Positions 1-10,390 of a stretch of DNA of 64,000 nucleotides are shown piece after piece; within the stretch, counting starts at the first letter, position 1; each line of letters begins with the position of its first letter. Below the pieces are notes generated by a model. That model was not told where the DNA came from, searched no databases, and saw nothing but the letters and a program-made list of their open reading frames with translations. The stretch spans positions 26,866,494 to 26,930,493 of the forward strand of contig OZ024729.1 in the NCBI GenBank assembly GCA_964016875.1, in the 5' to 3' direction. A program made the translations under genes and the position numbers. Source of the stretch: Fallopia convolvulus (Eukaryota; Streptophyta; Magnoliopsida; Caryophyllales; Polygonaceae).

Positions 1-683
1 GATTCTCCAACACCAAGCTGGGAGCGAGGTTTGGACTTAACGAGATTCTCCAACACCAAGCGGGGAGCGAGGTTTGGACTTATCGAGATTCTCCAACACC
101 AAGCTGGGAGCGAGGTTTGGACTTAACGAGATTCTCCAACCCCAAGCGGGAAGCGAGGGATGGATTTATCGAGATTTTCCAACCCCAAGCGGGAAGCGAG
201 GGATGGATTTATCGAGATTTTCCAACCCCAAGCGGGAAGCGAGGGACGGATTTATCGAGATTCTCCAACACCAAGTTGGGAGCGAGGTTTGGACTTAACG
301 AGATTCTCCAACCCCAAGTGGGAAGCGAGGGATGGATTTATCGAGATTTTCCAACCCCAAGCGGGAAGCGAGGGATGGATTTATCGAGATTCTCCAACAC
401 CAAGCTGGGAGCGAGGTTTGGACTTAACGAGATTCTCCAACACCAAGCGGGAAGCGAGGTTTGGACTTAACGAGATTCTCCAACACCAAGCGAGGAGCGA
501 GGTTTGGATTTATCGAGATTCTTCAACACCAAGCTGGGAGCGAGGTTTGGACTTAACGAGATTCTCCAACACCAAGCGGGAAGCGAGGTTTGGTCTTAAC
601 GAGATTCTCCAACACCAAGCGGGAAGCGAGGTTTGGACTTAACGAGATTCTCCAACACCAAGTGGGAAGCAAGGTTTGGACTT
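1..683 (-). repeat. 43-bp minisatellite in the Tat 3' UTR
   Basis: About 16 head-to-tail copies of a 43-bp unit. Two variants interleave: one with 'caccaagctgggagcg' followed by 'aggtttggactta', the other with 'ccccaagcgggaagcg' followed by 'agggatggattta'. The array begins before base 1. It lies between the pol stop codon and the missing 3' LTR, so it is part of the element's 3' UTR. All three plus-strand frames appear open only because the unit lacks stops; 43 is not a multiple of 3, and I see no real gene here. Confidence 0.93.
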
Positions 684-771
684 TAAAGCCCGAAGTTTTT
701 ATTTTTTGATAGAGATTTTGAAATTCCACAACCCTTTATTCACAAAAAAGAAGTAATGGAGTTCAGAGAGT

Positions 772-3700
772 TTACACGAAATATTTCTTTAATCGGTCGA
801 CGTTCCATGTCTTGCTGAGGGTACGCCCCTCGTTGTCTTTGAGCTTAAAAGCTCCGGGAGTGACCTCCTCGCCGAGGATGTACGGCCCCTCCCAGTTGGG
901 GTCCAGTTTGCCACCTTCGGTTCGCCTCAGGACGAGATTGCCTATGGCCAGGAACCGAGTTCTCACCCTCTAGTTGTGGTAGACGGCCACGCGGCGCTTG
1001 TATTCCCTGGAGCGAAGGTCGGACACTTCGCGTAGCTCGTCACGGAAGAGCAACTCGACCCTGAGATTGGCCTCGTTCTCTTTTTCATTGAAATCAAACA
1101 CCCTTGCTGACGGGACCGGGGTTTCTACCGGGACTAGGGCCTCCGCCCCATAGGTTAGGGCGAAAGGCGTCTCTCCGGTTGCGCAGCGCGCGGTGGTGCG
1201 GTACGTCCATAGGACGAGTGGGAGAAGCTCTGCCCAACGACCTTGTGCCATGCCCAGCCGTTTCTTCAGATCGGACAGGATGCGGGCGTTGACGTTCTCT
1301 ACCTGGCCGTTGGACTGAGGATGGGCCACGGAGGAGAACTTGAGGGTTATGCCCAGGTCCGAGCAGAATGTCCGAGTCTCTTCGCAATCGAATTGGGGGC
1401 CATGGTCGGTCATGATGGTCATGGGAACGCCGAAGCGGCAGACAAGGTTCTTCCATAGAAAGTCGCAGACCTTAGTCCCCGTGATCTTCGCCATTGCTTG
1501 TGCCTCAACCCACTTTGTGAAGTAGTCGACAATGACCAGGATATACCGCACCTGACCAGCGGCCTTGGGGAAGGGGCCGAGGATGTCCATCCCCCACATC
1601 GCGAAGGGGCATGGCGCGTGGATGGAGCGACGCTGTGAGGTCGGGGCGTGCAAGAGGTTACCGTGCTTCTGACATCCGTCACATCGCTGGACATAGGCCC
1701 TTGCGTCTTGCCGGAGGGTGGGCCAGAAGTACCCCAAGCGGGCGATCTTATGCGAAAGGGTTCGCCACCCTGGGTGGCCGCCACAGACCCCTTCGTGGGC
1801 CTCATAAAGGATGTGCTCCGTAGACTCGGTTGGGACGCACAACAAGTTGGGCTCAGCATAGCCTCGGCGATATAGGCAGCCACCTACTACGCAATACCGT
1901 GCTGCCTGCATTTTCAGCTTCTTGGCCTGTGCAGGGTCTTCTGGGAGGACCCTGCTCTCCACATACTGCGTTATCAGGATCCTCCAATCCCCCGCGGTGA
2001 CAGATAGAACCTCGTTATTCACACTCCGCGAGAGTTTTCTTTCTACCATCACGCGGTTCCCGACTTCAAGGGGGAGGGCGGATCCTAACCTTGCTAGCGC
2101 ATCTGCTTTGGTGTTTGAGGTTCACGGGATGGACTCAACCGCGAAGGTCTCCAGGCACGACACCAAGGCTTTGACCTTCTCTCGGTACGCGGGAAGGAAC
2201 CCCGTTCTGGTGTCGTACTGGCCGTTGAGTTGGCGAGCCACCAGCTCGGAGTCGGTGTAGACCCTGATTTTCCGGGCACCACTGAGGAGCGCCATCTCGA
2301 TCCCAGCGATCATGGCCTCATACTCGGCCTCGTTGTTGGTGGCTTCGAAGGCGAAGTTAAGGGAATACTCCGTCTCGATCGAGGGCCCAGCGAGGAATAC
2401 GCCAGCCCCACCACCGGCGTCACATCGTGAGCCGTCAACGAACACCTTCCATTCTTCCGAGCTCGTTTCTGTCTCAGGGAAGGTGACCTCCACCATGAAG
2501 TCAGCGAGGGCCTGCCCCTTCATGGCGGTCCTTGAGAGGTAGCTGATGTCGAACTCGGAGAGCTCGACTGCCCACTTCGTCATTCGCCCGGAGAGGGCGG
2601 GCTGGTGGAGGATTTGCCGAAGTGGGAGGTCAGACAGGACCTGGATGGGGTGCGCATGGAAGTAAGGGCGCAGACGCCTTGCGGCGGTCACAACTGCCAG
2701 TGCCATCTTCTCTGCTGGGGAATAGCGCTGCTCCGCGGGCTGGAGCACGTGACTCACGAAGTAAACTGGGTGCGTGGCCTTTCTAGTCAGCACCGCGCTG
2801 ACCGTCTCGGGGCTGACGGCCACATAAAGTTGCAAGTCTTTGCCCGCCATCGGGGGCGACAGAGTGGGGAGCTTTGATAGGAAGGCCTTTAGCTCAGAGA
2901 AGGCAAGCTCAAGCCTCTCATCCCATACGAACTTGTCATTCTGCTTGAGAGCCGCGAAAAAGGGCAGGGACCTCTCCGCCAAGCGGAAGCAAAACCTCCC
3001 CAGGTAGTTTACGGCACCGTTGAGCCGTTGCACCTCAGTGCGGGACCGTGGTGACCTCATTGAGAGGATCGACTCCACCTTGGCAGGGTTTAAGTCGATG
3101 CCGCGCTCACTAATCATAAAGCCTAAAAATTTTCCTGATGACACGCCGAAGACGCACTTCTCTGGGTTTAGGCTGAGACGGTTGTGCCTGAGAGTGGCGA
3201 AGACCTCAGCGAGGTCGACCAGATGCTCCTCAGGGGTCTTGCTCCGGACAACAATATCGTCAACATAAGCCGACACGTTCCGTCCGAGATGGTTCTTAAA
3301 GACGCGGTCGACGAGGCGCTGAAAGGTGGCCCCCGCGTTCTTCAGCCCAAACGGCATGACTTTGTAGCAATAAGTGCCTCGCTGGCTGATGAAGGATGTT
3401 TCCTCCTCTTCTCGCAAATTCATCAGGACTTGATTGTACCCTGAGTATGCATCGAGGAAGCTTAAAACCCCGTGACCTGCGGTTGAGTCAACGAGCTCGT
3501 CGATCAAGGGCAAGGGGTAACTGTATTTGGGACAGGCTTTGTTGAGGTCTTTGAAATCGACGCACATCCTCCACTTCCCGCTGGCTTTTTTGACAAGCAC
3601 GACGTTGGATAACCACCGGGGGTATTGAACCTCGCGGATGAACCCAGCAGCCAGCAATTTTGCCACCTCGTCATTTGCGGCGCTCGCCCTTTCTTCATTC

Positions 3701-4898
3701 ATTTTTCTTCGTCGCTGCACCACGGGGCGAGTGGTGACATCGACGTTCAAAGAGTGCTGGGCCACGGTCCGCGGGACACCTCGGAGATCCTTCGCAGTCC
3801 AAGCGAACACGTCGCGGGACCCGACGAGCAGGGCTTCTAAAGACGTCGCCGACGCCCCCGAGAGGCATTCTCCGAGGTAGATCTTCTCAGAATCGCTCTT
3901 GAAAGGGGATATCACCCTTCTTTCTAGCTCTGGAGTGGGGACCGTGAAATCCCGGACTTGGAGGTCGGCCTCGCCGGGAGATTCCACCATGAACACCGGA
4001 CACTTCTGTTTTGCAGAGGTCGCGTAGCAAACGCGACCCTCCTCTTGATTGCCTTTAACCTCTCCAACCCCGCCATCAACGGGGAACTTCATCTTCAGGT
4101 GATAGATAGAAACTACCGCTTGGAACTTCATCAGGGAGACTCTCCCAATGATTGCATTCCACACCGAAGCCAGGCGTACCACCGTGAACTCCACCATCTC
4201 GGTCCTCCTGGTGGAGCCGGTGCCTAGCGTCATCCAGAGGTCGATGAGACCTGCCACGTCGACTTCGTCTCCCGAGAAGGACGTGACTTTCCCAATGTAG
4301 GGCTTCAAGGATGTCTCGGAGATGCCCAATTGCTCGAACGCGCCATAGTACATGATGTCCACGGAGGATCCCGTGTCCACTAGCACTCGCTTAACCATCT
4401 TCGAGCCCATTTGAGCGTGGACCACCAAGGGGTCGGAGTGTGGCATGTGAAGCCCCTCGGCATCTTCGGACGAGAAGGACAAACCTATGTGGGCCCGCGA
4501 GGTTTGTGCGACGCTAAATACCGAGGGCTCATGATGGCTTTCCCTCGCGTATCTCTTCCGCTCTGCCTGGCTTGACCCAGCCGGTGATGGTCCGCCCGAG
4601 ATGGTATGGATGTACCCATCGGGCGCCGTCGCTTGTCTAGACCGGGCCTGCTTCGCGGGCGCCTGCTGCTCGACGTTGTTGTTGTTGTTAGCCTGAGCCC
4701 GACTCGGGCCTTGCGGCTCGAGGTTGGCTCCTGATGTGGGGTTGGCGTGGTCCTTTTCATTTGGGTTGTACGCGGGACCTCCCTTGCCTCGGTAACCCTG
4801 CGGTTTCCCGCCAAAGCAGTTCCAACCTCCGTCGCCACCTCCGCGGTTGTTGTTCCGGTTATTGTTGTTGTTGTTGTTCCGGTTGTTATTGTTGTTTC

Positions 4899-4932
<34 letters not shown>

Positions 4933-6082
4933 GGGGTTATGTGCCTGCGTCACATACGCATCGCGCGCAGCTGGCGCGGCCGCCTTTGCCTTCCCCTTGG
5001 CCTCGGCGACGATCTCTTTGTCAGTTCGTGGTCGCGAGCTCTGGTTGGTGGCATCCTCGGCGTATACTTGGGCCGTGATCCGGGTGCACAAGCTTTCGTA
5101 CGTCTCCGGATTCTTCAAGAAAATGCGGTTCTTGAAATCCCCGATGCGCAGGTTGCCCATGAGGGTGTCGCGCACCGACGACTCGTCGACGTGCGCGATC
5201 TCCGCCACAGCGGTCGTGAACCTCGTGAAGAAGGCGCCCAAAGACTCGCTCTCCCCCTGCTCGATTCCGCGGAGATCCCGCATGTTCTTCTTGCGCTTCC
5301 TGGAGCCGCTGAAGTGAGTGACAAAGGAGTCACACAGCTGGGCGAACGAGGTCACGGAGCCGACCTTCTTGCTTGAGAACCATGTTAATGCGGCCTTTTC
5401 CAGGGTGGTTGGGAAAACCCGGCAGAATATCGCGTCATTATAGGCATTGACGTTCATCTGGACCGCGAAGTGTTTTACGTGCTCCTCGGGGTCCGCCGAG
5501 CCGTCATAAAGCCCCATTTGTGGCCTTAAGAAGCCCTTGGGCATGGGCGCGTTCCGGATCGCGGCCATGAACGGAGAGGTGATCTTGGCCTCCTCTTGAT
5601 TTCGGGGCGGTGGCCTTGAATTGTGCGATCGAGACCTCGGGCAGTGCATCGCCCTCCCCGCTGTCTCGGACAAGTTTGGCTCCTGCAGCCTCGATCGTCG
5701 CGATCGAGACCGCGAGATCTGCATGTGATCTCGGGGAGGCCTCTCCGTTGATGAGCCGTTGGTGGAGGTCTCGGGCTCCGGCATACGCCTAGGGACGTAC
5801 GCAGGTACGTACTCGGAGTGAGGCTCATCCTGGGGGGGGGGGAACGGGGACGTACGAAGGGGCGAAGCCCTGCTGGTATTGCCCATAAGCCGGGTAGGGA
5901 TATGGGTTTGGGGGCGCGCCGCCCTGCTCGAAGCCTTGGAATGGGAATGGGTTTTGCGGGGCGGCGTACGTCCATCCCGGAGGGACCACGAACGGGCAGC
6001 CCGGAGGCCCCGCAGCTGTCCATTGCGTAGTTTCGGGCATGTTGTCGGGGTGTTGAGGGAAGAAATTGTTTGGGCAAGCCAT
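772..6082 (-). pseudogene. Tat gag-pol polyprotein, broken by one frameshift and two stops
   Basis: The Gag start is the ATG at 6082-6080, opening a Pro/Gln/Tyr-rich N-terminus. At a run of 11 G (5832-5842, C on the coding strand) the frame shifts into a long open frame. Domains in order: retrotransposon Gag (about 5570-5050), an Asn run (about 4935-4846), aspartic protease with DTGSS (near 4370), RT with YVDDIVV (near 3260), native RNase H (about 2860-2560), archaeal-type RNase H (about 2460-2080), integrase with HHCC zinc motif and DDE core (about 1830-1100), and an integrase C-terminal region to the TAA at 772-774. An in-frame TGA (2122-2124) cuts the second RNase H near its end. An in-frame TAG (970-972) cuts just before the integrase C-terminus. 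Both neighbouring pieces stay in the same frame. No canonical CCHC knuckle is visible in Gag. Confidence 0.85.
4846..4935 (-). repeat. GTT trinucleotide tract encoding poly-Asn in Gag
   Basis: On the plus strand this is a run of GTT units broken by a few CGG and ATT triplets; on the coding strand it gives AAC codons and a long Asn stretch with scattered Arg. It lies between the Gag core and the protease. Triplet expansion keeps the frame, which fits tolerance of length change in a low-complexity linker. Confidence 0.85.
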
Positions 6083-6139
6083 TTTGAGGGGATCGAAGCT
6101 AGGGTTCGCACGAATCGAGGAACTACTTAGGATGAAGAA

Positions 6140-6159
6140 GTTCCCACAAACGGCGCTAG
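6140..6159 (-). other. Primer-binding site of the Tat element
   Basis: On the minus strand the sequence just downstream of the 5' LTR reads TAGCGCCGTTTGTGGGAAC. It closely resembles the TGGCGCCGT..GTGGGAA primer-binding sites common in plant Tat/Athila elements. The second base is A rather than G. The exact LTR/PBS boundary is uncertain by a few bases. Confidence 0.65.
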
Positions 6160-7047
6160 TGATGAAACCCGAAATAAACCGTTCGCTAAAAGACAAGATA
6201 CGGGATTATTATATTCGATCGTGCGAACACTTGCTTCTTTATTTATGATTTTCTTTACAACGAGGTTGCGAGATTGCGAAGTCACAAGCCAACGAGATTA
6301 CAAACTGACGAGGTTACAAACACTTGAAGTTTACACCCTAGACCCCCTACGATTGTCCGAGATCTCGACCTAACAATGTTCGAGATCTCCTAATTGCTAG
6401 ACAATTCTAAGTATAGCTTGTTTGACCTTTTGAGCGAGGTTGATCCGGCAGGGCGATGTTGATGACTTGCGAGATTGGGCAGCGAAGTCCTTGAAGTGAA
6501 CGAGAGTGAGGTGTAGACGGTTTGCGGGATAGTGTAGCGAGGTCTCTGGTGTGGGCAGAAACTCTGTGAGAATTGAAGTCTTTTTGTGGACTTCACTTGT
6601 CTATAGCGAGGCCTTTTGACGATGTTTCGATCACGTTGATCTTCAACGAGCAAGATAGTTCTTGAGTTCAAGATGTTTTTCGACCCCTTTTCCATACGCG
6701 ATTCTCCTCTATTTATAGAGGATTGGGGAGTCGAGTTCTGATCATTGTCCGATGTGGGACGCCCGAGATCAAGGGCTCTGATTGGTCTAGCGGCGAGGCA
6801 GCTTGTGATTGGCTCGGGAGAGTGGCGCTAGCTGAGTTGTTCTGGTGGGCGGGCGTGTTGGTAGAGTCGGTTACGAGGTGTAGACCTCGTTCCAAGGTTT
6901 CGGAGGACCTCGCGGGGGTAGGAATTTTGTTAAAATAAAAGGTGGATATGGTTGTGGGCCCCAGGATCATCCTCGGGAGGCCCGTTGGGTCTGTATGTTC
7001 CTCGTACCCCGGGCCCACTTCTTACTTTACCGTTTTGAGCATCATCA
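6160..7047 (-). repeat. 5' LTR of the Tat element
   Basis: Boundaries are inferred. On the minus strand the LTR starts TGATGATGCTC at 7047 and ends with CA near 6160, next to the PBS. Length is about 888 bp. It holds a TATA box at 6709-6717. The partner LTR is outside the window, so the ends cannot be confirmed by comparison or TSD. Confidence 0.65.
6709..6717 (-). promoter_or_regulatory. TATA box in the Tat 5' LTR
   Basis: The minus strand reads TATAAATAG. It sits about 330 bp inside the LTR from its 5' end, a plausible U3/R position, and faces the gag-pol gene. Confidence 0.6.
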
Positions 7048-7398
7048 GGTATAAATTTGGACACAAATGCCAAGATTTTGATTCTTTTATGGAACCAAGA
7101 GGATCTCCTATTTGAGGAAAGAGAGAGCAAAGAAGAGGTTGATTTCTCTCCATTGCACATGTTCTTATGGACTTGCTTCAGTTACGTGCATTGGATCGTT
7201 GGAGAAGTAACTATATCTTCTTCAATATTATTAATTAACCAGAGTATGAATTATGTGCGTCATAAAAATTATGTGTAATATGAGGATCACGTTCTATTGA
7301 TTATTGGATGCACTCTATTTATATTCCTTATTAAAAGTATATCTTAAAGTATTAAAAAGTGCATTCATAATGATGCTTTACGATGCACCGTAATAATA
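7048..7398. other. Unassigned spacer between the Tat and Sirevirus S1 elements
   Basis: AT-rich sequence with no convincing gene. The open frames around 7057-7278 and 6930-7160 lack recognisable domains. Near the right side it holds 'ttacgatgcac', also seen just past the S1 3' LTR at about 18188, which supports this being host DNA split by the S1 insertion. Confidence 0.6.
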
Positions 7399-7403
7399 TA
7401 ATG

Positions 7404-8350
7404 TGTTGGAACGATGTTGGGATCTCTGGTTCTAAACATCGGAACAACGATACAGTTCTCCGAGTTTTGATAATGACAAACGCTATAAGGGAACTAATGT
7501 GCTTTGATCGAGTATTTCTAAGGAACACAGGTTGAGCAAAGAACTCCCATGAATGACCAAAGGTCACAGAAGTTCCCATGTAATGGGAACTCCCAGGAAT
7601 TTCTCTCAAAGGAACTCTGAAGAGTACAGTTCCAACGAAATGGGAACTCACATGTGAAGACAAGGACCGGTCAGCGCATATCACGGGATCCTGTCTTGGA
7701 CAGGATGAAGGCACAGTCTGAGGAGCAGACTGTCACGATTGATCCAACGGTCCGATCACTTCAAGAAGTTGACCTAGCTCAAATTGAAGTCACATGTGAA
7801 GAAAGTACAACTTGGGCATCAAGAAAAGGGCATTTCGGACACAAGTGAAAGATGCGATTGAAGCCCAAGTGCATTCGAGTATAAAGCCAAATGAATAGTA
7901 CTCGGATTGGGTACTTCTCCCAGAACTCACAAATACCCACAACAGAGAAAGAGAAAGAAGAAGAGAAGTCCCTAGCGGCGAGTGTCTGATCTCGACGACG
8001 GTGAAGCCGAGTTCCCAGGAGCAAGGGAACTGCGATTCGGTGTAAGGTTTGAGTTACTTATTTAGTGATTGTTGTTCGCCTAGGAACTCAGTTGAGAAGA
8101 TTCATTAGTGTTGCTAGAGTTAGGTAGAACTCGTAGGAATAGAGAAGTTTGAATCTGGTTGTTTGTAACTAAGGAACAAATCAATAATATAAGTAAGTCA
8201 TTCAAAATCCTCCAAGAGGAGGTAGAGGTTTACCCATAAGGAACTGTGTTCACTCTGCCCTTTTAATACTTGCGATATTTTCTTCCGCTGCCTTGGGAAC
8301 AGCTTAACAGCCAGTTCCCAAGCTCTAAGCTAACCGGTTACAATCCAATA
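7404..8350 (+). repeat. 5' LTR of S1
   Basis: 947 bp, beginning TGTTGGAACG and ending ATCCAATA. Compared with the 1012-bp 3' LTR it lacks two segments of about 33 and 32 bp, and otherwise differs by scattered substitutions. The terminal dinucleotides are TG and TA. A TATA-like sequence is at 7880-7886. Confidence 0.93.
7880..7886 (+). promoter_or_regulatory. TATA-like box in the S1 5' LTR
   Basis: Reads TATAAAG, about 475 bp into the LTR. The same motif is at 17654-17660 in the 3' LTR. It is a plausible core promoter for the genomic RNA; no start site is proven. Confidence 0.45.
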
Positions 8351-8352
8351 AT

Positions 8353-8364
8353 TGGTATCAGAGC
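8353..8364 (+). other. S1 primer-binding site (initiator Met tRNA)
   Basis: TGGTATCAGAGC, two bases after the LTR end. It matches the 3' end complement of plant initiator-Met tRNA, the usual primer for copia elements. Confidence 0.93.
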
Positions 8365-8404
8365 AAGGCTGCTCTAGATTTGTGTTAGCATCGTAGGTTT
8401 CAAA

Positions 8405-10378
8405 ATGGCTCACAAACTCACCCAAGTCGGTCACAACAACAGCAAGCCACCAAGGCTCATCACTGGTAGATTCGAAGTCTGGAAACGCGATATGAAAAAT
8501 TGGATGCGCAGCCAGGACTACCAGGCGTGGTGCGTTATAGAAAAGGGGAACTTCAAAATTGATCCAGCTATCGAGAATGACCTCTCCAAATGGGGGCCAA
8601 ATGAGTATAAGTGTATGGAGGCCAACTTCAAGGCCATATAGTACCTCAAGAATGCTATGACGGTGCAAGACTGTGATAGGGTGGCAAATCTAGACACAGC
8701 GAAGGAAGTGTGGGAAGCCATCCAACAAATGCACATTGGGAACTCAGACCTCCGAGAAGATCTTCAGATGAATGCGAGGAGGGAGTTCTTCAATTTCCAA
8801 ATGGAGATGGGAGAATCCGTCGATAGTTACCAATCCCGTTTCGAGGGACTTTGCACTAAGATGGGTGGTCTTGGGATCACTAAGGAGGAAATCACTGATA
8901 AAATGAAGGTTCAACAACTCTTCAACGGGCTGACTGGAGAGTGGGCAAATGAAAGAACGATGTTCAAGGAGAATCCTGAAAACAGAACTCTTATGCTTCA
9001 CCAGGTCTTTGGAAAACTGGTGGGACATGAGAAAAGAAAGATAGATGACAGGGAGCAAAAGAAGGCACACCAAGGGATCGCCCTCAAACTTGAAAAGGTG
9101 CTCAAGTCTGTTCAAGAGCAACATGAAGAATCTGAAGAAGAAGAGGATGAGGAACTAGTCCTCGTAACAAGGGCCCTTCGATCCTTCTACAAGGGAAAGT
9201 TCAAAAAGGGAAATGGGAACTCACAGAAAGGACAGAGTTCCCAAAGAAAACCTGCTGAGAAGGATCTTTCGGACGTCACATGCTACAAGTGCTACAAAAA
9301 GGGACACTTCGCAAAGGAGTGCCCACTGGGAACTGACGACCGTAAGCAAGGGAAGAAGGCCTACATCGCCACCTGGGACGATGACGAAGACGAAGATCTC
9401 GAATCTTGGGCATCACCCGACATGTGCGCAATGGTCATAGGAGACACCACTGGGGAACAACCCAGTGAGGTAACTACTGAATCCGTTCTTGCCTCCTTGA
9501 ATAACTATGAAAAACCTGAGTTGCTTAAAATTCTTTCAAGCCTTGTTAAAGACAACATTAAATTGCAAAAGAAGTTGGAAAAATCGGAACACACCAATGC
9601 TGAACTAGTTGGTCTTGAGCCATGTCCCAACTGTGTGTCCCTTCTAGAAAAACTGCAGTCCTATTTGTCTCACATTGTAGAACTTGAGGATGAGCTTAAA
9701 ACCCTAGAAAGTGATGAAAATACCCTACTACAAAATCTGAGTAAAGCAAAAGGGAACTCTGAAGCCTCTAGTTCCCAAACCAAGTTTGTCCCTGCCAGAC
9801 ACGGAATAGGGTATGAGTCAGAGAGCCCTAGAAAAGGGAAGTCCCCTTTGAGTGAAAAAGAGATAAACGAGTGTAGGGCCCTAGAGCTTCAGTATGAGAA
9901 ACAGAAAAATGCACACTTGGAAGAGAAAATCCGTGTTCTGGAAAGTGGGGTGAATGGAGAAGTAGATTATTACACTGGGAACACTGGACACAAGTTGTAT
10001 GTTCAAATAGCTAAAGGAAACAGGTCTAAAGTGTACAACAAGGAAACTATGGATAGGAACAGGATACAGAGACCCCATCCTAAGTACTACCTAGGAGAAT
10101 ACTATAAGACCTGCTGGAACTGTGGTGCTCATGGGCACTACAAGGAAAGCTGTCCCAAAGCTAAGGCCCAAGCCCAGAGAAACCACGAGTATTGGAACAG
10201 GCAGAATCAACAAACCAACAAGCCTGCTAGAGTTCCCATTAAAAGAAACAACCATAGGAACTCTGCCTATAACAAGTACTCTCGAGACATTAACATTGCT
10301 GATTATGTGTTATTTGAGACTGTCTTCCCTTGCAAGGGACCAGGCAAGAGTCATCTTGCCTGGGTCCTCAAAAACTAA
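8405..10378 (+). pseudogene. S1 gag (one premature stop)
   Basis: The ATG at 8405 follows the leader closely. A TAG at 8639-8641 interrupts codon 79; reading resumes in the same frame to the TAA at 10376-10378. The N-terminal half is a copia-type Gag (UBN2-like) with MHIGNSDLRED and FNFQMEMGES. Two intact CX2CX4HX4C zinc knuckles are present, starting at 9281 and 10112. The region between them is acidic and helical. Length is about 657 codons, long for copia Gag and as expected for Sireviruses. Apart from the single TAG the protein looks normal. Confidence 0.88.
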
Positions 10379-10390
10379 CTTTTCTTGTAG

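Larger units (their letters stand above)
1..7047 (-). mobile_element. Tat-lineage Ty3/gypsy LTR retrotransposon, 3' end outside window
   Basis: Read on the minus strand this element has a 5' LTR (about 6160-7047), a primer-binding site, a gag-pol coding region (772-6082) and a 3' UTR with a tandem array (1-683). Its 3' LTR must lie left of the window, so the TSD cannot be tested. The domain order is Gag, protease, RT, a native RNase H, a second archaeal-type RNase H and then integrase. The second RNase H and tandem repeats in the 3' UTR are recognised marks of the plant Tat lineage (Tat/Ogre/Retand). Coding is broken by one frameshift and two stops, so this copy is probably not autonomous, but the decay is light. 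Confidence 0.88.

Noticed and set aside
74..642. Three overlapping open frames of repeated peptides in the 43-bp array
   Set aside because: The unit lacks stops in all plus frames and has a length not divisible by 3, so open frames are automatic. There is no start context or domain.
1..683. CRISPR-like array
   Set aside because: Units are contiguous without spacers and belong to a plant retroelement.
4846..4935. Pathological-type triplet expansion or regulatory microsatellite
   Set aside because: It lies within Gag coding and encodes Asn/Arg in frame; a coding low-complexity linker explains it.
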